DNA from: Roseicyclus sp.
GTDB lineage: Bacteria; Pseudomonadota; Alphaproteobacteria; Rhodobacterales; Rhodobacteraceae
Assembly: GCA_018401055.1 (NCBI GenBank)
Contig: JAGYLB010000093.1
Coordinates: 1 to 64,000 of the forward strand
Direction of reading: 5' to 3'
Length of the DNA: 64,000 nt
Part shown: positions 1 to 10,039 of the stretch, one piece after another
Position numbering within the stretch: position 1 is the stretch's first letter
How the letters are laid out: the number at the start of each line of letters is the position of its first letter
Made by a program: the position numbers and the translations under genes
The notes under the pieces: model-generated
The model's database searches: none
Told to the model about the DNA's origin: nothing
Seen by the model: only the letters and a program-made list of their open reading frames with translations

Positions 1-263
1 GGCGGGAGCAAGATGGCCGTGATCGCCGCGACGGGGGCGAGCGTGTAGGAATTGAGCATCGCGGTCGACAGGGACGTGGTTTCCCACATCAGCACCCAGC
101 GCTGGAAGGACAGCGCGGGCGGCAGCACGTCCGGGTAGCTCCACGGTGTGCCGGGATCGACGAGCGACCACAAAAGCGCCATGGCGAAGGGCACCAGAAG
201 CCAGAGCACGAGGACCGCCGCCAGAAGCCACGCCAGAACGGTGTTGAGCCGCGCAAGAACCAT
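1..263 (-). CDS. ABC transporter inner-membrane permease, second subunit (N-terminal part, runs off the window)
   Basis: Reading back from the ATG at 263-261 gives about 87 residues without a stop to the window edge. The product begins with a short cytoplasmic stretch and a hydrophobic helix (residues about 8-30) and continues into a periplasmic loop, as in PotC-type binding-protein-dependent permeases. The start lies one base beyond the stop of the preceding permease, so the two are translationally coupled. It should pair with that permease and the ATPase further upstream. The substrate cannot be told from the visible part, and no binding-protein gene is in view; it probably lies beyond the left edge. 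Confidence 0.75.
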   Translation of the reverse strand, partial: MVLARLNTVLAWLLAAVLVLWLLVPFAMALLWSLVDPGTPWSYPDVLPPALSFQRWVLMWETTSLSTAMLNSYTLAPVAAITAILLP

Positions 264-264
264 G

Positions 265-1123
265 TCAGGCGCGCTCCGCGATGCGGGTGGCGATCTGGAC
301 CAGCGCGGTGAAACGCCACCGCCCCCACCAGCGACAGCCCCATCAGCGTCACGCCCACCACGGCGGCCGCGTTCCAGTCGCCGTAGCTGACGCCCTGGTA
401 TTGCACCATCAGGGTGGCAAGGCTGTTCTCGCGCGTCGGCCCGACCGTCGCCTGAAAGGTGAAATCGCCCGCCACGCTGATGAAGATCAGGATGGAGGCC
501 GCCTGCATCGCGCGTGCGGTCAGCGGCAGCACCACCTTGCGGAAGCGCGCGACAGGCCCCGCGCCCAGATCGCGCGCGGCGTTCAGCACCGGATCGGGGA
601 TCGCCTGCACCGCGCCTTGCAACAACAAGAACGCCAGCGGCAGTTGTTTCCAGACCTGCAGCGCGATCAGCCCATAGCCGTTGCGGTCGTTTTGCAGCCG
701 GATCGGCCGATCTGTCAGCCCGACCCACATCAGCGCCTGATTGACGATGCCATGATAGGCGATGACGTTGAGCAGCAGGAACACCGCCACCAGCCCCGGC
801 ACGAAATAGGGCGCCTTGATCAGCGCCGACAGCAGGAAGGAACCCGCAAAGGGTTTGCGCAGCCACAGCGCCAGCGGATAGGCGATGGCCAGCGTGATCA
901 GCGACGAGGTGGTGGCGACATAGGCCGACCATTCCAGCGCGTTCCAATAGCGCCGTGTGCCCAGCATCTCGGCCCAGTGGCGCAGGCTCAGCACATCCTC
1001 GCCGTTGAAATTGTGCAGGCCGAAGGATTGTGCGACCGCCCGCCAGATCACCAGCGACATCATCACCATGACCAGCCCAAGCGCCGGGGTCAGAAGCAGC
1101 GCGACCTTGACCGCCTTAGGCAT
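265..1123 (-). CDS. ABC transporter permease, PotB/spermidine-putrescine type (frameshift near 312)
   Basis: About 285 residues. The first helix is at residues 8-30, and the BPD_transp_1 coupling segment is visible as [20 protein letters not shown] (the EAA loop), followed by further membrane helices. This matches PotB-like permeases of polyamine, iron or 2-aminoethylphosphonate importers. The ATG at 1123 overlaps the ATPase stop by eight bases (ATGCCTAA), so I prefer it to the GTG six bases earlier. The frame breaks near 312, in a run of three A; dropping one base gives an ending in ERA that stops at 265, one base before the next permease. Substrate unknown. Confidence 0.8.
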
Positions 1124-2145
1124 CGGCACCGTCCTTCAGCACGACCACGCCCTCGCGCGGGATATCGAAGCGGATCGCGGCCCCCTCGGGAATGTCGTGG
1201 GTGCCCGGAACTTGAAGGCGCAGGGTCTGGCCGCCTGCCGTCACGAACAGGTCGAGCCAGCCACCCTGAAACGCGACATGCGCGACGCGGCCCGACAGCG
1301 CGCCGGTGTCTGACAGGCGCACAACCTCGGGCCGCCAGCAGATCGTGCGCCGGGCGGCATCGGGCGCATCCACCGGAACCGGACCAAAGGGGGTCTGCAT
1401 CGCGCCGCCAGTGATCGCGCCGTCCAGCAGGTTCGCGGCACCGATGAAATCGGCGACAAAGCGGGTGCGCGGGCGGAAATAGATCTCGCGCGGGCTGCCC
1501 GATTGCTCGATCACGCCGCCGTTCAGCAGGAACACCGTGTCCGACATGGCCAGCGCCTCGGCCTGATCATGCGTGACATAGACGGCGGTGAAGCCGACGC
1601 GCCGTTTGCAGATCGCGGATTTCGTTGCGCACCTGATCGCGCAGCTTGGCGTCAAGATTGGAAAGCGGCTCATCAAACAGCACCACTCCCGGCGCGACCG
1701 CCAGCGCGCGGGCCAGCGCCACGCGCTGCTGCTGGCCGCCCGACAGGGCGTTGGGCAGTTTGGCCGCGTGGGGGGCAAGACCCATCTGCCGGATCAGATC
1801 GCCGACGCGGGCCGACACCTCGGCCCGGGGCACCCGCTTCTGTCGTGGGCCGAAGGCGATGTTGTCCTGCACGCTGAGATGCGGGAACAGCGCGTAGGAT
1901 TGAAAGCACATGGCCGTGTCCCGCGCCTCGGGGCGGATTCCGGTCACATCATGCCCGTCGAACAGGACCCTGCCGCGCGACGGGGCAAGAAACCCCGCGA
2001 TGATGTTCAGAAGCGTGGTCTTGCCGCAACCCGACGGGCCCAGCAGCGTGACAAACGCGCCCTCGGGCACTTGCAGCGACACATCCTTCAGCGCGTCGAC
2101 ATCGCCGAATCGCATCGCTACGCCCTCGATACCGATGGCCGGCAT
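1116..2145 (-). CDS. ABC transporter ATPase, PotA/UgpC-like (frameshift near 1605)
   Basis: Cytoplasmic ATP-hydrolysing subunit of the importer formed with the two permeases downstream. Walker [10 protein letters not shown] is near residue 38, the signature LSGGQQQR near 136 and Walker [14 protein letters not shown] near 155; after the break the switch histidine follows in [19 protein letters not shown]-like C-terminal domain of about 110 residues ends at 1116. Total about 343 residues, normal for PotA/UgpC. The frame breaks at 1604-1606, where one surplus A in an AAA run (minus strand) splits it. The start at 2145 is preceded by AGAGGGAAG. It is the first gene of its operon and divergent from the ROK gene. 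Confidence 0.85.
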
Positions 2146-2192
2146 GTGAATCTTCCCTCTGGAGTCGTGACAGGGCGGTCTGCGACGCAGTA

Positions 2193-2232
2193 TTACACTT
2201 TGTTGGTAATATTTATCACGCACTATGTGTAA
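2193..2232. promoter_or_regulatory. Divergent control region with a TTACAC/GTGTAA dyad
   Basis: An AT-rich island between the ABC operon (minus) and the ROK gene (plus). TTACAC at 2193-2198 is mirrored by GTGTAA at 2227-2232, enclosing an AT-rich core with TTGTTGGTAATATTTATC. ROK regulators often bind such dyads next to their own gene, so this is the natural operator candidate for both directions. The dyad is seen in the sequence; binding is inference. Confidence 0.4.
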
Positions 2233-2280
2233 AATTGATGACGGTTAGGAAAAACTTTGAAGACCCCGCGCAAAGCCCGG

Positions 2281-3444
2281 ATGCGCCGCTGCCAAGACTG
2301 CTGGTATAGACTGCGCTATAATGACAGGACTCTCCATTCGCTCACCCGCAACCAGCGCGCGCTTCTGGATCTTATCCGGCGGCGCTCAGCCGATCTTGCG
2401 TTCGGCCCTGACCGAACAGACGGACCTGACGCAGCAATCCGTGCACCGCCTGATCGCGCAGCTGACCGAACTGCGATCTGGTCAGGATCGAACCCGGCTG
2501 CAGCCGATTGGTCCGGGAAAGCCCAGTCCGCTGCGTGTCCGTGAACTGCCGCCGCTGCCCATGCTCTCGGGGTGCTGGTCAATACCGACAGCGTGGCCCT
2601 TTGTCTTGTCGACCTGTCGGGCGGCCTCGTGGCCGAACGGCGCCTGCCGATGGACATGTCGGTCCGCGCGTGCGCCCTGCCCAGCATCCGTGAGGAGGCG
2701 CTGCGCCTGACCGAAGCCGCCGGTATCGATAGCGCGCGCCTTTGCGCCATGGGCTTCACAATGCCCGGTTATTTTGCGGCACCGCGGTGTTTCAACGCGC
2801 CCGAACCATTGCGCGACTGGTCGCTGGTCGATCTGACCGGGGAACTGGAGGCGCTGTTCGGGCTTGAGGTGTTCCTCGAGAACAGCGCGACCGCCGGGGC
2901 CATCGGCGAGGCCCTGAACGGGGTCGGCCGCGAGGTGGCAAGCCTCGCCTATCTTGCATTCGACTATGGGTTCGGCGGCGGCATCGTGATCGACGGATAC
3001 CGTCGATGACCGGGCCACAACGGCAACGCGGGTGAATTCTCCACCGTCTTTACCGGCCCGGGCGAGGATTCCGACCGGCCCGCCCTTGCATCGCTCGTGC
3101 GCCTGTTACGAGACCATGGCGTGGCTGTTGCCGGTGTCGAGGACCTCCGCCACCGGTTCGATCCCGACTGGCCCGGCGTCGCGGACTGGATCGACAAGAT
3201 CATGCCGCAACTCGACCGGATCGTGGTCGGGCTCCATGGCATCCTCGACCCTGAGGCGATCGTCTTCGGCGGACAGATTCCCCCGGCGCTGGCCGAGATG
3301 CTGATCGCGCGGGTCCGGTTTCCCACCCGGTCGCGCTATGATGCGGGCCTGCCCTTGCCGCGCCTTCTGGCCAGCCGCGCCACGGGGGAACCGGCTGCCA
3401 CGGGTGCGGCCCTCAAGGCGCTCAAGGCGCAGTTCTTCCTTTAG
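2281..3444 (+). pseudogene. ROK-family transcriptional regulator / sugar-kinase-like protein, broken by at least four indels
   Basis: The order of parts is that of an NagC/XylR-type ROK repressor: an N-terminal winged helix (LTRNQRALLDLIRR, then LRSALTEQTDLTQQSVHRL), then the ROK fold with LGVLVNTDSVALCLVDLSGG, a GFGGGIVIDG glycine loop and HNGNAGEF, ending at 3444. Frame changes lie near 2330, 2385 and 2470-2555. At 3007-3009 a TGA interrupts the frame, but removing one C near 3013 and adding one G near 2996 restores a normal ROK loop, so this is probably a compensating indel pair. The start is uncertain (2281, 2321 or a TTG at 2257). It probably regulates the divergent ABC operon. Either truly decayed or badly sequenced. 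Confidence 0.7.
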
Positions 3445-3684
3445 GGCGCAGCTGGCTTTTTGGATGTGCGCCGTCCGCGCATCGCCGAGACATCAAGTGA
3501 TCGGTCGGTCAGGCCGATCCGGCGGAGTTGGCAGCGGCAAATTTGCCGTCAAAGTCGCGGCCGGCCGGACCTTGTTTCAAATGCCGAACGGGCGACCGAT
3601 GCCGCCCGCCGCATGACGAGAACGGCATGCCTCGCTTGGAAGACGTAATGAGAGATGGGGAGATCCGCGCAGTACTCGACCAAA

Positions 3685-4634
3685 TCAAGAGAACATCCGA
3701 CGGCGCGGCCCTTGCGGATGACCGAACCCAATGCCTGCGCAGGCCAGCGCGATCTGCTCGCGCAGCCAGGCATGGGCTTGATCGCGTTCGAACCGGCGGT
3801 GCCAGATCAGGTGGTTGGCAATCGGCGCCACCTCCAGCGGAACAGGCACGCTGACGAGGGGGTAGCGCTCAACGAAGTAATCGGCCGTTCGATGGGTGAA
3901 GACGCCCACCAGATCGGATTGCAGCAGCAACTCGGGCACGATGGTGAAGCTCATCAAGGTCGCCGCGATGTTGCGCGCATGGCCGTTGCGATCCAGCACC
4001 GCGTCAAAGGCGGCTCGGCGGTCACCGGTGGAACTGACGACCAGATGCGAGAACCCAAGGATTTCCTCAAGCGCGGGGCGAAGGCCCTGTTCGAGCAACG
4101 GGTGATCCTCGCGGCACAGGCAGACGAAGCGGTCCTCGAAGGCGAAACTGCGCGCGAGATGCGGGGCTTGCCATCGAACCAGCCGATGGCAAGGTCGATC
4201 TCGTCGGCCTCGATCAGCCGGATCGCATAGTCGCGGTCGGTCGTGCGCAGGTTCAGCACGATGCCCGGCGCGACGCGGCCCAGATGTTCCAGAAGCGGAA
4301 GGAACACGGGAAGATTGAACCGGTCGGGCGCGCCGATGGCGAATTGCGCCCGCGCGGTGGCTGCATCGAAATCGCCCGGTCGCGCGATACAGGCGCCCGC
4401 GTCGTGCACGATACGCGCAACCATCGGCTGCAATTCCACCGCGCGCGGCGTAGGGCTTAGCCCTTCGGGCGTGCGCACCAGAAGGGGATCGTCGAGATGG
4501 TCGCGCAACCGCTTGAGCGCGTTGGAGATCGCCGACTGTGTCCGCCCGAGTCGTTCTCCGGTGCGGGTCACGCTGCGCTCTTCCAGCAGGACATGCAAGA
4601 CCACCAGCAAGTTGAGGTCGAAATTCATCAGCAT
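3685..4634 (-). CDS. LysR-family transcriptional regulator (frameshift near 4160)
   Basis: About 316 residues. The N-terminal helix-turn-helix starts FDLNLLVVLHVLLEERSVTR and contains GRTQSAISNALKRLRD, typical of NodD-like LysR proteins. The effector domain follows and resumes after the break as DHPLLEQGLRPALEEILG. The break near 4160 is a single-base shift. The ATG at 4634 has GGTGA seven bases upstream; an ATG at 4628 is an alternative. It is divergent from the LigI-TRAP operon with about 110 bases between, the classical LysR arrangement, so it probably activates ligI in response to the pyrone or an intermediate. Confidence 0.85.
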
Positions 4635-4640
4635 TATCAG

Positions 4641-4661
4641 ATCACCATTAATTTGAGTGAT
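4641..4661. promoter_or_regulatory. Candidate LysR binding dyad between the regulator and ligI
   Basis: ATCAC at 4641-4645 and GTGAT at 4657-4661 form a perfect 5-bp dyad separated by 11 bases, the spacing expected for a LysR box. A second dyad, ATGGA and TCCAT, lies a few bases further toward ligI (about 4665-4683). Position and spacing suit an LTTR activator controlling both directions. The arms are short, so this is suggestive only. Confidence 0.4.
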
Positions 4662-4694
4662 GATATGGAACACGAGTATCCATTTCACAAATGA

Positions 4695-5669
<975 letters not shown>

Positions 5670-5673
<4 letters not shown>

Positions 5674-7584
5674 CCCAGACGGCGCAGTCCCGCTGGGCGG
5701 CATGGTCCGTCGCGGTTCTGGCGACCGCGATGTGCGTGCTGTGCATCCTCTGGACGCTTGAGATGCACACGCGGCTGGGCTTTGCGATCCTGCGCCAGCA
5801 GTACATGGCGATCCAGCTTGGCCTGGCGCTCGCCATCGCCTTCCTGCGCTTCGGGCCTAGGGGCGGGCCTGTGGTGCGGCCGAACCTGGTCGATGCCGCC
5901 ATCGCCGCAACTTGTCTGGGCACTCTCGCCTATGCTGCGTGGGATTTCGTCTGGCTCCTGCGCGAACAATTCTACCGTCCGTGGCAGATCACGCTGGTCG
6001 GCACCGTGGTCGTCGTCGCGGTGATGGAGGGCATCCGCCGCCGCGCGGGCCTGATGCTCTTCTCAATTGTCGCGGTGTTCCTCGTCTACGCGCTGTTCGC
6101 GGACCGGGTGCCGGGGCGGCTGATCGGACGCGAGTTGTCGCCGCAGCGGCTGGTCGATTATGTCGGCTTCGACAGTTCGGCCGTGTTCTCAACGCCCTTG
6201 GCCGTCGGCACGATCACCGTGCTTCTGTTCGTTTTTTTCGGCCAGCTTCTCTTCGCGGCGGGCGGCGGGGCCTTCTTCACCGATCTGGCCATGGCAGCGA
6301 CTGGGCGCACGCGGGGCGGCAGTGCCAAGATCGCCATCGTCGGCTCGGCGCTCTTCGGGTCCATCTCGGGCTCGGCGGTGTCGAACGTGGCGACCACGGG
6401 CGTCATCACCATCCCCTTGATGCAGCGCGGCGGTTACCGGCGGGAGGATGCGGGCGCGATCGAGGCCGTGGCCTCCACCGGCGGGCAACTCACCCCGCCG
6501 ATCATGGGGGCCGCGGCCTTCCTCATGGCCGAATTCCTCGAAATCCCTTATGCGACAGTCGCCGCCGCCGCCCTTCTGCCCGCGCTGCTTTACTATGTGG
6601 GCGCCTTCCTGCAGGTCGACCTGATCGCCGCGCGCGACAACATCGCGGCCCCCGAGGATGCCGATCTGACCGTGCGCAAGGTTCTGGCCAAGGGCTGGCA
6701 TTTCCTGATCCCTTTCGCCGTGCTGCTCTACGCGCTCTTCGGGATGCGGCTCAGCCCCGAGGATGCGGCGCTGATGGCTTCGGTCGCTATCGCGGCGGCA
6801 GGCGTGCTGCGCGGCTATGACGGCACGCGCCTGACGCTCAAGACCTTCGGCCGTGTCTTTGTCGAAACCGGCACCTCCATGGTCGACCTCATCCTTGTCG
6901 TCGCCGCCGCGGGTTTCGTGATCGGGGTCTTGAACATCACCGGCCTTGGTTTCGCGCTCACCCTCGTGCTGGTGGATGCGGTGGGGGCGAGCCTTCTGCT
7001 GCTGCTTTTGATATCGGCGGTGGTCTGCATCATCCTTGGCATGGGGATGCCCACCTCGAGGCGTCTACGTCCTGCTAGCCAGCCTTGTTGCCCCATCGCT
7101 GGTCGAGGCGGGGATCACGCCGATCGCGGCGCATATGTTCATCCTCTACTTCGGGATGATGTCGATGATCACGCCGCCCGTGGCGCTGGCCGCCTTTGCC
7201 GCGGCCACGATCTCGGGCGCGGGTGCCTTCGCCACGGGGCTGGCGGCAATGCGCATCGGCTGGGCCGCCTTCATCCTGCCCTTTGCCTTCGTGGCCACAC
7301 CCGCGCTCCTGTTCGAGGGCTCGGCGCTCGAGGTCGTGACCGCGACCGCCCTGACGGCGCTGGGCGTCGCGGGCATCACGGCAGGCATCGTGGGCTACTG
7401 GGCGCGCAGGCTGAATATCGCGCTGCGGCTCGGCTTCACCGCGCTCGGCGCGCTGGCCCTGCCGCTGGGCTTCATCGACATCGGCGCAGCCCTGCATCTG
7501 GGCGCGGGCGGCGCCTTGCTGGCGCTGGCGGGCGCGCTGACGCTGCTGCGCCCGCGCCGCACCGCGGACAGTCAAGTCACCTGA
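5670..7584 (+). CDS. TRAP transporter 4TM/12TM fused permease, TAXI class (frameshift near 7060)
   Basis: About 637 residues with an N-terminal small-permease part (helices at about 12-35, 40-60, 70-90 and 100-130) and a large DctM-like part. Landmarks are the glycine-rich AAGGGAFFTDLAMAATGRTRGG, GSISGSAVSNVATTGVITIP, STGGQLTPPIMGAAAFL and IILGMGMPTSGVYVLLASL. The last motif is split near 7060: an extra A makes CTCGAGG out of CTCGGG. This Na+-driven secondary transporter works with the TAXI binding protein that follows 28 bases downstream. Coupling to ligI by ATGA overlap suggests the cargo is the pyrone dicarboxylate or a close precursor; that is inference. Confidence 0.88.
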
Positions 7585-7612
7585 GACCAAGACCAACCAA
7601 AGGGAGGATACC

Positions 7613-8578
7613 ATGAACTATACGGCATTCACGACGGCGGGGCTGTTCGCGCTCGCCCTCACAGGCGGGGCAAGTGCGCAGGTCATCTCGATGGCGACCG
7701 GCGCGCAAGGCTCGCTTGCCTACAACTCGGGACAGGCGGTGGCGGTCGTCGCCAACGAGAACGGCCTGACCGTGCGCACCCAGCCGCTGGTCGGTTACAT
7801 GCCGCTTCTGAACTCGGGCGAGGTCGATTTCGGCTATGCCAATGGGGCCGAAGCTGCTTTCGCCTTTACCGCAACCGGCAATTTCGACCGTGAACACCCC
7901 GAGGTGCGGCTGGTCGGCACCATGTTCAACCTGACGACCGGCGTGATGGCGCCTTGCGATCTGAACCTGCAATCGGTCAACGACCTTGTCGGGCGCAGCG
8001 ACCTGCGGGTGGCCTCAGAATACACCTCCTCGACCATCATCCCCTATTACATCGAGGGCACCTTTGCGACGGCTGGCCTGTCCTATGACGATTTCGCGCA
8101 GGTCCCCGTCTCGAGCTTTGTCGACGGCATCTCTGCCCTCGGCGGTGGGCTGGTCGACATCGCGCTGGTCAGCCTGAACGCCGGCGCGGGGCAGGAGGCC
8201 GCAGTGCGCCTGCAGGATCGCGGCGGCCTGTGCTACATCGGGGTAAACGACACGCCCGAAGCGCTGGCCGCCTTCACCGAGGTGCTGCCCTCGGGCATCA
8301 TCCGCGCGATGCCGCAGAACGCCAACGTCAACGGGCTGCAGACCTGGGGCGCGAACCTTGTGGCCGTGCCGTGGATGCTGATGGCCAATGCAGAGGTCGA
8401 TGAGCAGGTCGTTTACGATCTGATCCGCGTCATCCATACCAACAAGGAGGCACTGGGCGCGTCCTTCGGTGCCTTCAACGGCGCCGATTTCAACAATATG
8501 GCGCCGATCAACGCCATGCCCTACCACCCGGGGGCGATCCGCTACTACGAGGAAGTCGGGATGCCGATGGGCAACTGA
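7613..8578 (+). CDS. TRAP transporter TAXI-family solute-binding protein
   Basis: 321 residues, intact. A Sec signal peptide covers residues 1-22 (hydrophobic core FTTAGLFALALTGG, cleavage after SAQ or ASA). The mature protein begins with the TAXI-type VISMATGAQGSLAYNSGQAVA and ends in the YHPGAIRYYEEVGM segment common in this class. It is periplasmic and hands substrate to the fused permease upstream. GGGAGG lies upstream of the ATG. The operon position between permease and hydrolase suggests it recognises the substrate of LigI or of the downstream DLH. A hairpin follows its stop. Confidence 0.9.
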   Translation: MNYTAFTTAGLFALALTGGASAQVISMATGAQGSLAYNSGQAVAVVANENGLTVRTQPLVGYMPLLNSGEVDFGYANGAEAAFAFTATGNFDREHPEVRLVGTMFNLTTGVMAPCDLNLQSVNDLVGRSDLRVASEYTSSTIIPYYIEGTFATAGLSYDDFAQVPVSSFVDGISALGGGLVDIALVSLNAGAGQEAAVRLQDRGGLCYIGVNDTPEALAAFTEVLPSGIIRAMPQNANVNGLQTWGANLVAVPWMLMANAEVDEQVVYDLIRVIHTNKEALGASFGAFNGADFNNMAPINAMPYHPGAIRYYEEVGMPMGN

Positions 8579-8584
8579 GCGACC

Positions 8585-8616
8585 ATGGCGCGCCCCGACA
8601 GAGCGGGGCGCGCCAT
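8585..8616. terminator. Perfect 13-bp hairpin after the TAXI gene (attenuator or mRNA-stabilising element)
   Basis: ATGGCGCGCCCCG at 8585-8597 pairs perfectly with 8604-8616 across a six-base loop. No T run follows, so it is not a classical intrinsic terminator. It sits seven bases after the binding-protein stop and 29 before the next start. It could protect the 3' end of the binding-protein message or reduce downstream expression. Confidence 0.6.
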
Positions 8617-8645
8617 CACCGAAAACACTTGCGGGAGGCACTGGA

Positions 8646-9302
8646 ATGATGACGGAACTGACGGCCGCGGACGGCCACAGGCTCGACTGCTGGATCGAAC
8701 CGGCCACAGGCACGCGCAAGGGCGGTGTCGTGATCTTGCAGGAGATCTTCGGCATCACTGACCAGCTCAAGGGCGTGGCCCGGCACTATGGGGCCCTGGG
8801 CTACGAGGTGGCAATCCCAGCGCTTTTCGACCGTCACGAAAAGGGGGCCGTCATCCCCTTCGACCAGGGCCCGCGCGGGCGCGACATGATGTTGGCCTCC
8901 GACCTCGACCAGACCATGATGGATGTCGATGCCGCCGTGCAGGCGTTGAAGGCAGGCGGTGGCAAGGTTGGCGTCATCGGCTTTTGCTGGGGCGGCGGTC
9001 TGGCGCTGCGCGCGGCGCAGGTGCTGGATGTAGGCTGCGCCGTGGCCTTCTACGGCACGCGGCTCACCCAATACCTCGACCGGCCGCTCAAGGCGCCCCT
9101 TATGGCGCATTTCGGCACGCTTGACGACCATGTGCCGCCCGAGATGCGGGATGCCGCGCAGGCCGCCCTGCCGCAAATGGAGGTGCATCTCTACGAGGCG
9201 GGCCATGCTTTCGCCAATGACGCGCGCCCGTCCCATGTGCCGGCTGCCGCGAACACCGCGCATGCCCGCACCGAGGGCTTTCTCGCCCTGCACATCTGCT
9301 GA
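8646..9302 (+). CDS. Dienelactone hydrolase family protein
   Basis: 218 residues, intact alpha/beta-hydrolase of the carboxymethylenebutenolidase family. The catalytic triad can be read: the nucleophile Cys114 in GFCWGGG, an aspartate at 160-161 in GTLDDHVP and His187 in AGHAFAND. Glu33 in LQEIFG is the glutamate that modulates the cysteine in DLH. It is cytoplasmic with no signal peptide. Dienelactone hydrolases open unsaturated lactones; next to LigI it may act on a lactone side product or an analogue imported by the same TRAP system. A preceding GGGAGG and two adjacent ATGs (8646, 8649) mark the start. Confidence 0.85.
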   Translation: MMTELTAADGHRLDCWIEPATGTRKGGVVILQEIFGITDQLKGVARHYGALGYEVAIPALFDRHEKGAVIPFDQGPRGRDMMLASDLDQTMMDVDAAVQALKAGGGKVGVIGFCWGGGLALRAAQVLDVGCAVAFYGTRLTQYLDRPLKAPLMAHFGTLDDHVPPEMRDAAQAALPQMEVHLYEAGHAFANDARPSHVPAAANTAHARTEGFLALHIC

Positions 9303-9324
9303 GACCTCCGGCTGCCCCGGTCCG

Positions 9325-10038
9325 TCAGGGAAAATCCGGGGAACCGGATCGTTCCACCGCCTCACTGCCCCGCGCACCGACGGGGCTCAGGGCCGGAGCG
9401 GGGGGCAAAAGCGCTCGGATATCGGCAAAGGGAAAGCGCGGCGCGAAGAGGAAGGCTTCGGCCCGCGCTTCGGGGGAAGCGTTGCATTCGCCGGCGCGGA
9501 ACGCGGCCTGACGGGAGGCCATGTCGACGAAGCGGCCGGGGTCCTGGCTGGTATGGGTAAGGATGGCGGCGGTCTTGGCGGGCCAATGCGCGGTGACATC
9601 GACCCAATGGCTGGGCGCGAAGCCCGTGCCGTTCATTGTATCCATGAACAGGACCGGCACCGAAAACCCCGACGCCTGAAGCGCCGCCGCCGACAGGGCG
9701 CGGTGGTCGGCGTGGTAGTCGTTGGGCGCATGGGTCAGCAGCAAGTCCGGTCGTGTCTGATGGATCAGGTGGCGCAACCTGTCCTCCAGCGTGGCATCGG
9801 CCCGCAATGCGCCGTCGGGAAAGTCCAGAAACACCGGCACGCCAAGCGGGGCCAGCGCGACCGTCGTCTCCTGCGTGCGCAGGCGCTTCAACTCTTCCGC
9901 AGGCAGTGCGCCCCCTTTCGCGCCATCGGTCGCAATCGCCAGCGTCAGCTTGGCCCCCATCGTAGCCCAGGCGCTCAGCGTGCCGAAGGCGTAGATCTCC
10001 AGATCGTCGGGATGTGCCCCAATCGCAAGGATGCGCAA
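9325..10038 (-). CDS. PIG-L/LmbE family deacetylase
   Basis: About 237 residues. It starts RILAIGAHPDDLEIYAFGTL, with the zinc-site HPDD at residues 9-12, and has the second metal histidine in NDYHADHRAL. PIG-L enzymes are zinc N-deacetylases of N-acetylglucosaminyl substrates. The start is a TTG at 10038, preceded by GGAGGG and one base after the glycosidase stop; no ATG gives the conserved N-terminus. It is the last gene of the LacI-controlled sugar operon, so it may deacetylate a sugar released by the glycosidase. It differs from the GalB-type PIG-L protein at 59 kb. Confidence 0.8.
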   Translation of the reverse strand: MRILAIGAHPDDLEIYAFGTLSAWATMGAKLTLAIATDGAKGGALPAEELKRLRTQETTVALAPLGVPVFLDFPDGALRADATLEDRLRHLIHQTRPDLLLTHAPNDYHADHRALSAAALQASGFSVPVLFMDTMNGTGFAPSHWVDVTAHWPAKTAAILTHTSQDPGRFVDMASRQAAFRAGECNASPEARAEAFLFAPRFPFADIRALLPPAPALSPVGARGSEAVERSGSPDFP

Positions 10039-10039
10039 G

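Noticed and set aside
3007..3009. In-frame TGA in the ROK gene as a true nonsense mutation
   Set aside because: Adding one G near 2996 and removing one C near 3013 gives a normal ROK loop and removes the stop, so indels explain it better.
9325..10038. Calling the PIG-L protein at 9.3-10.0 kb a second GalB
   Set aside because: It carries the deacetylase HPDD motif rather than the HAAD form of GalB and belongs to the LacI-sugar operon.
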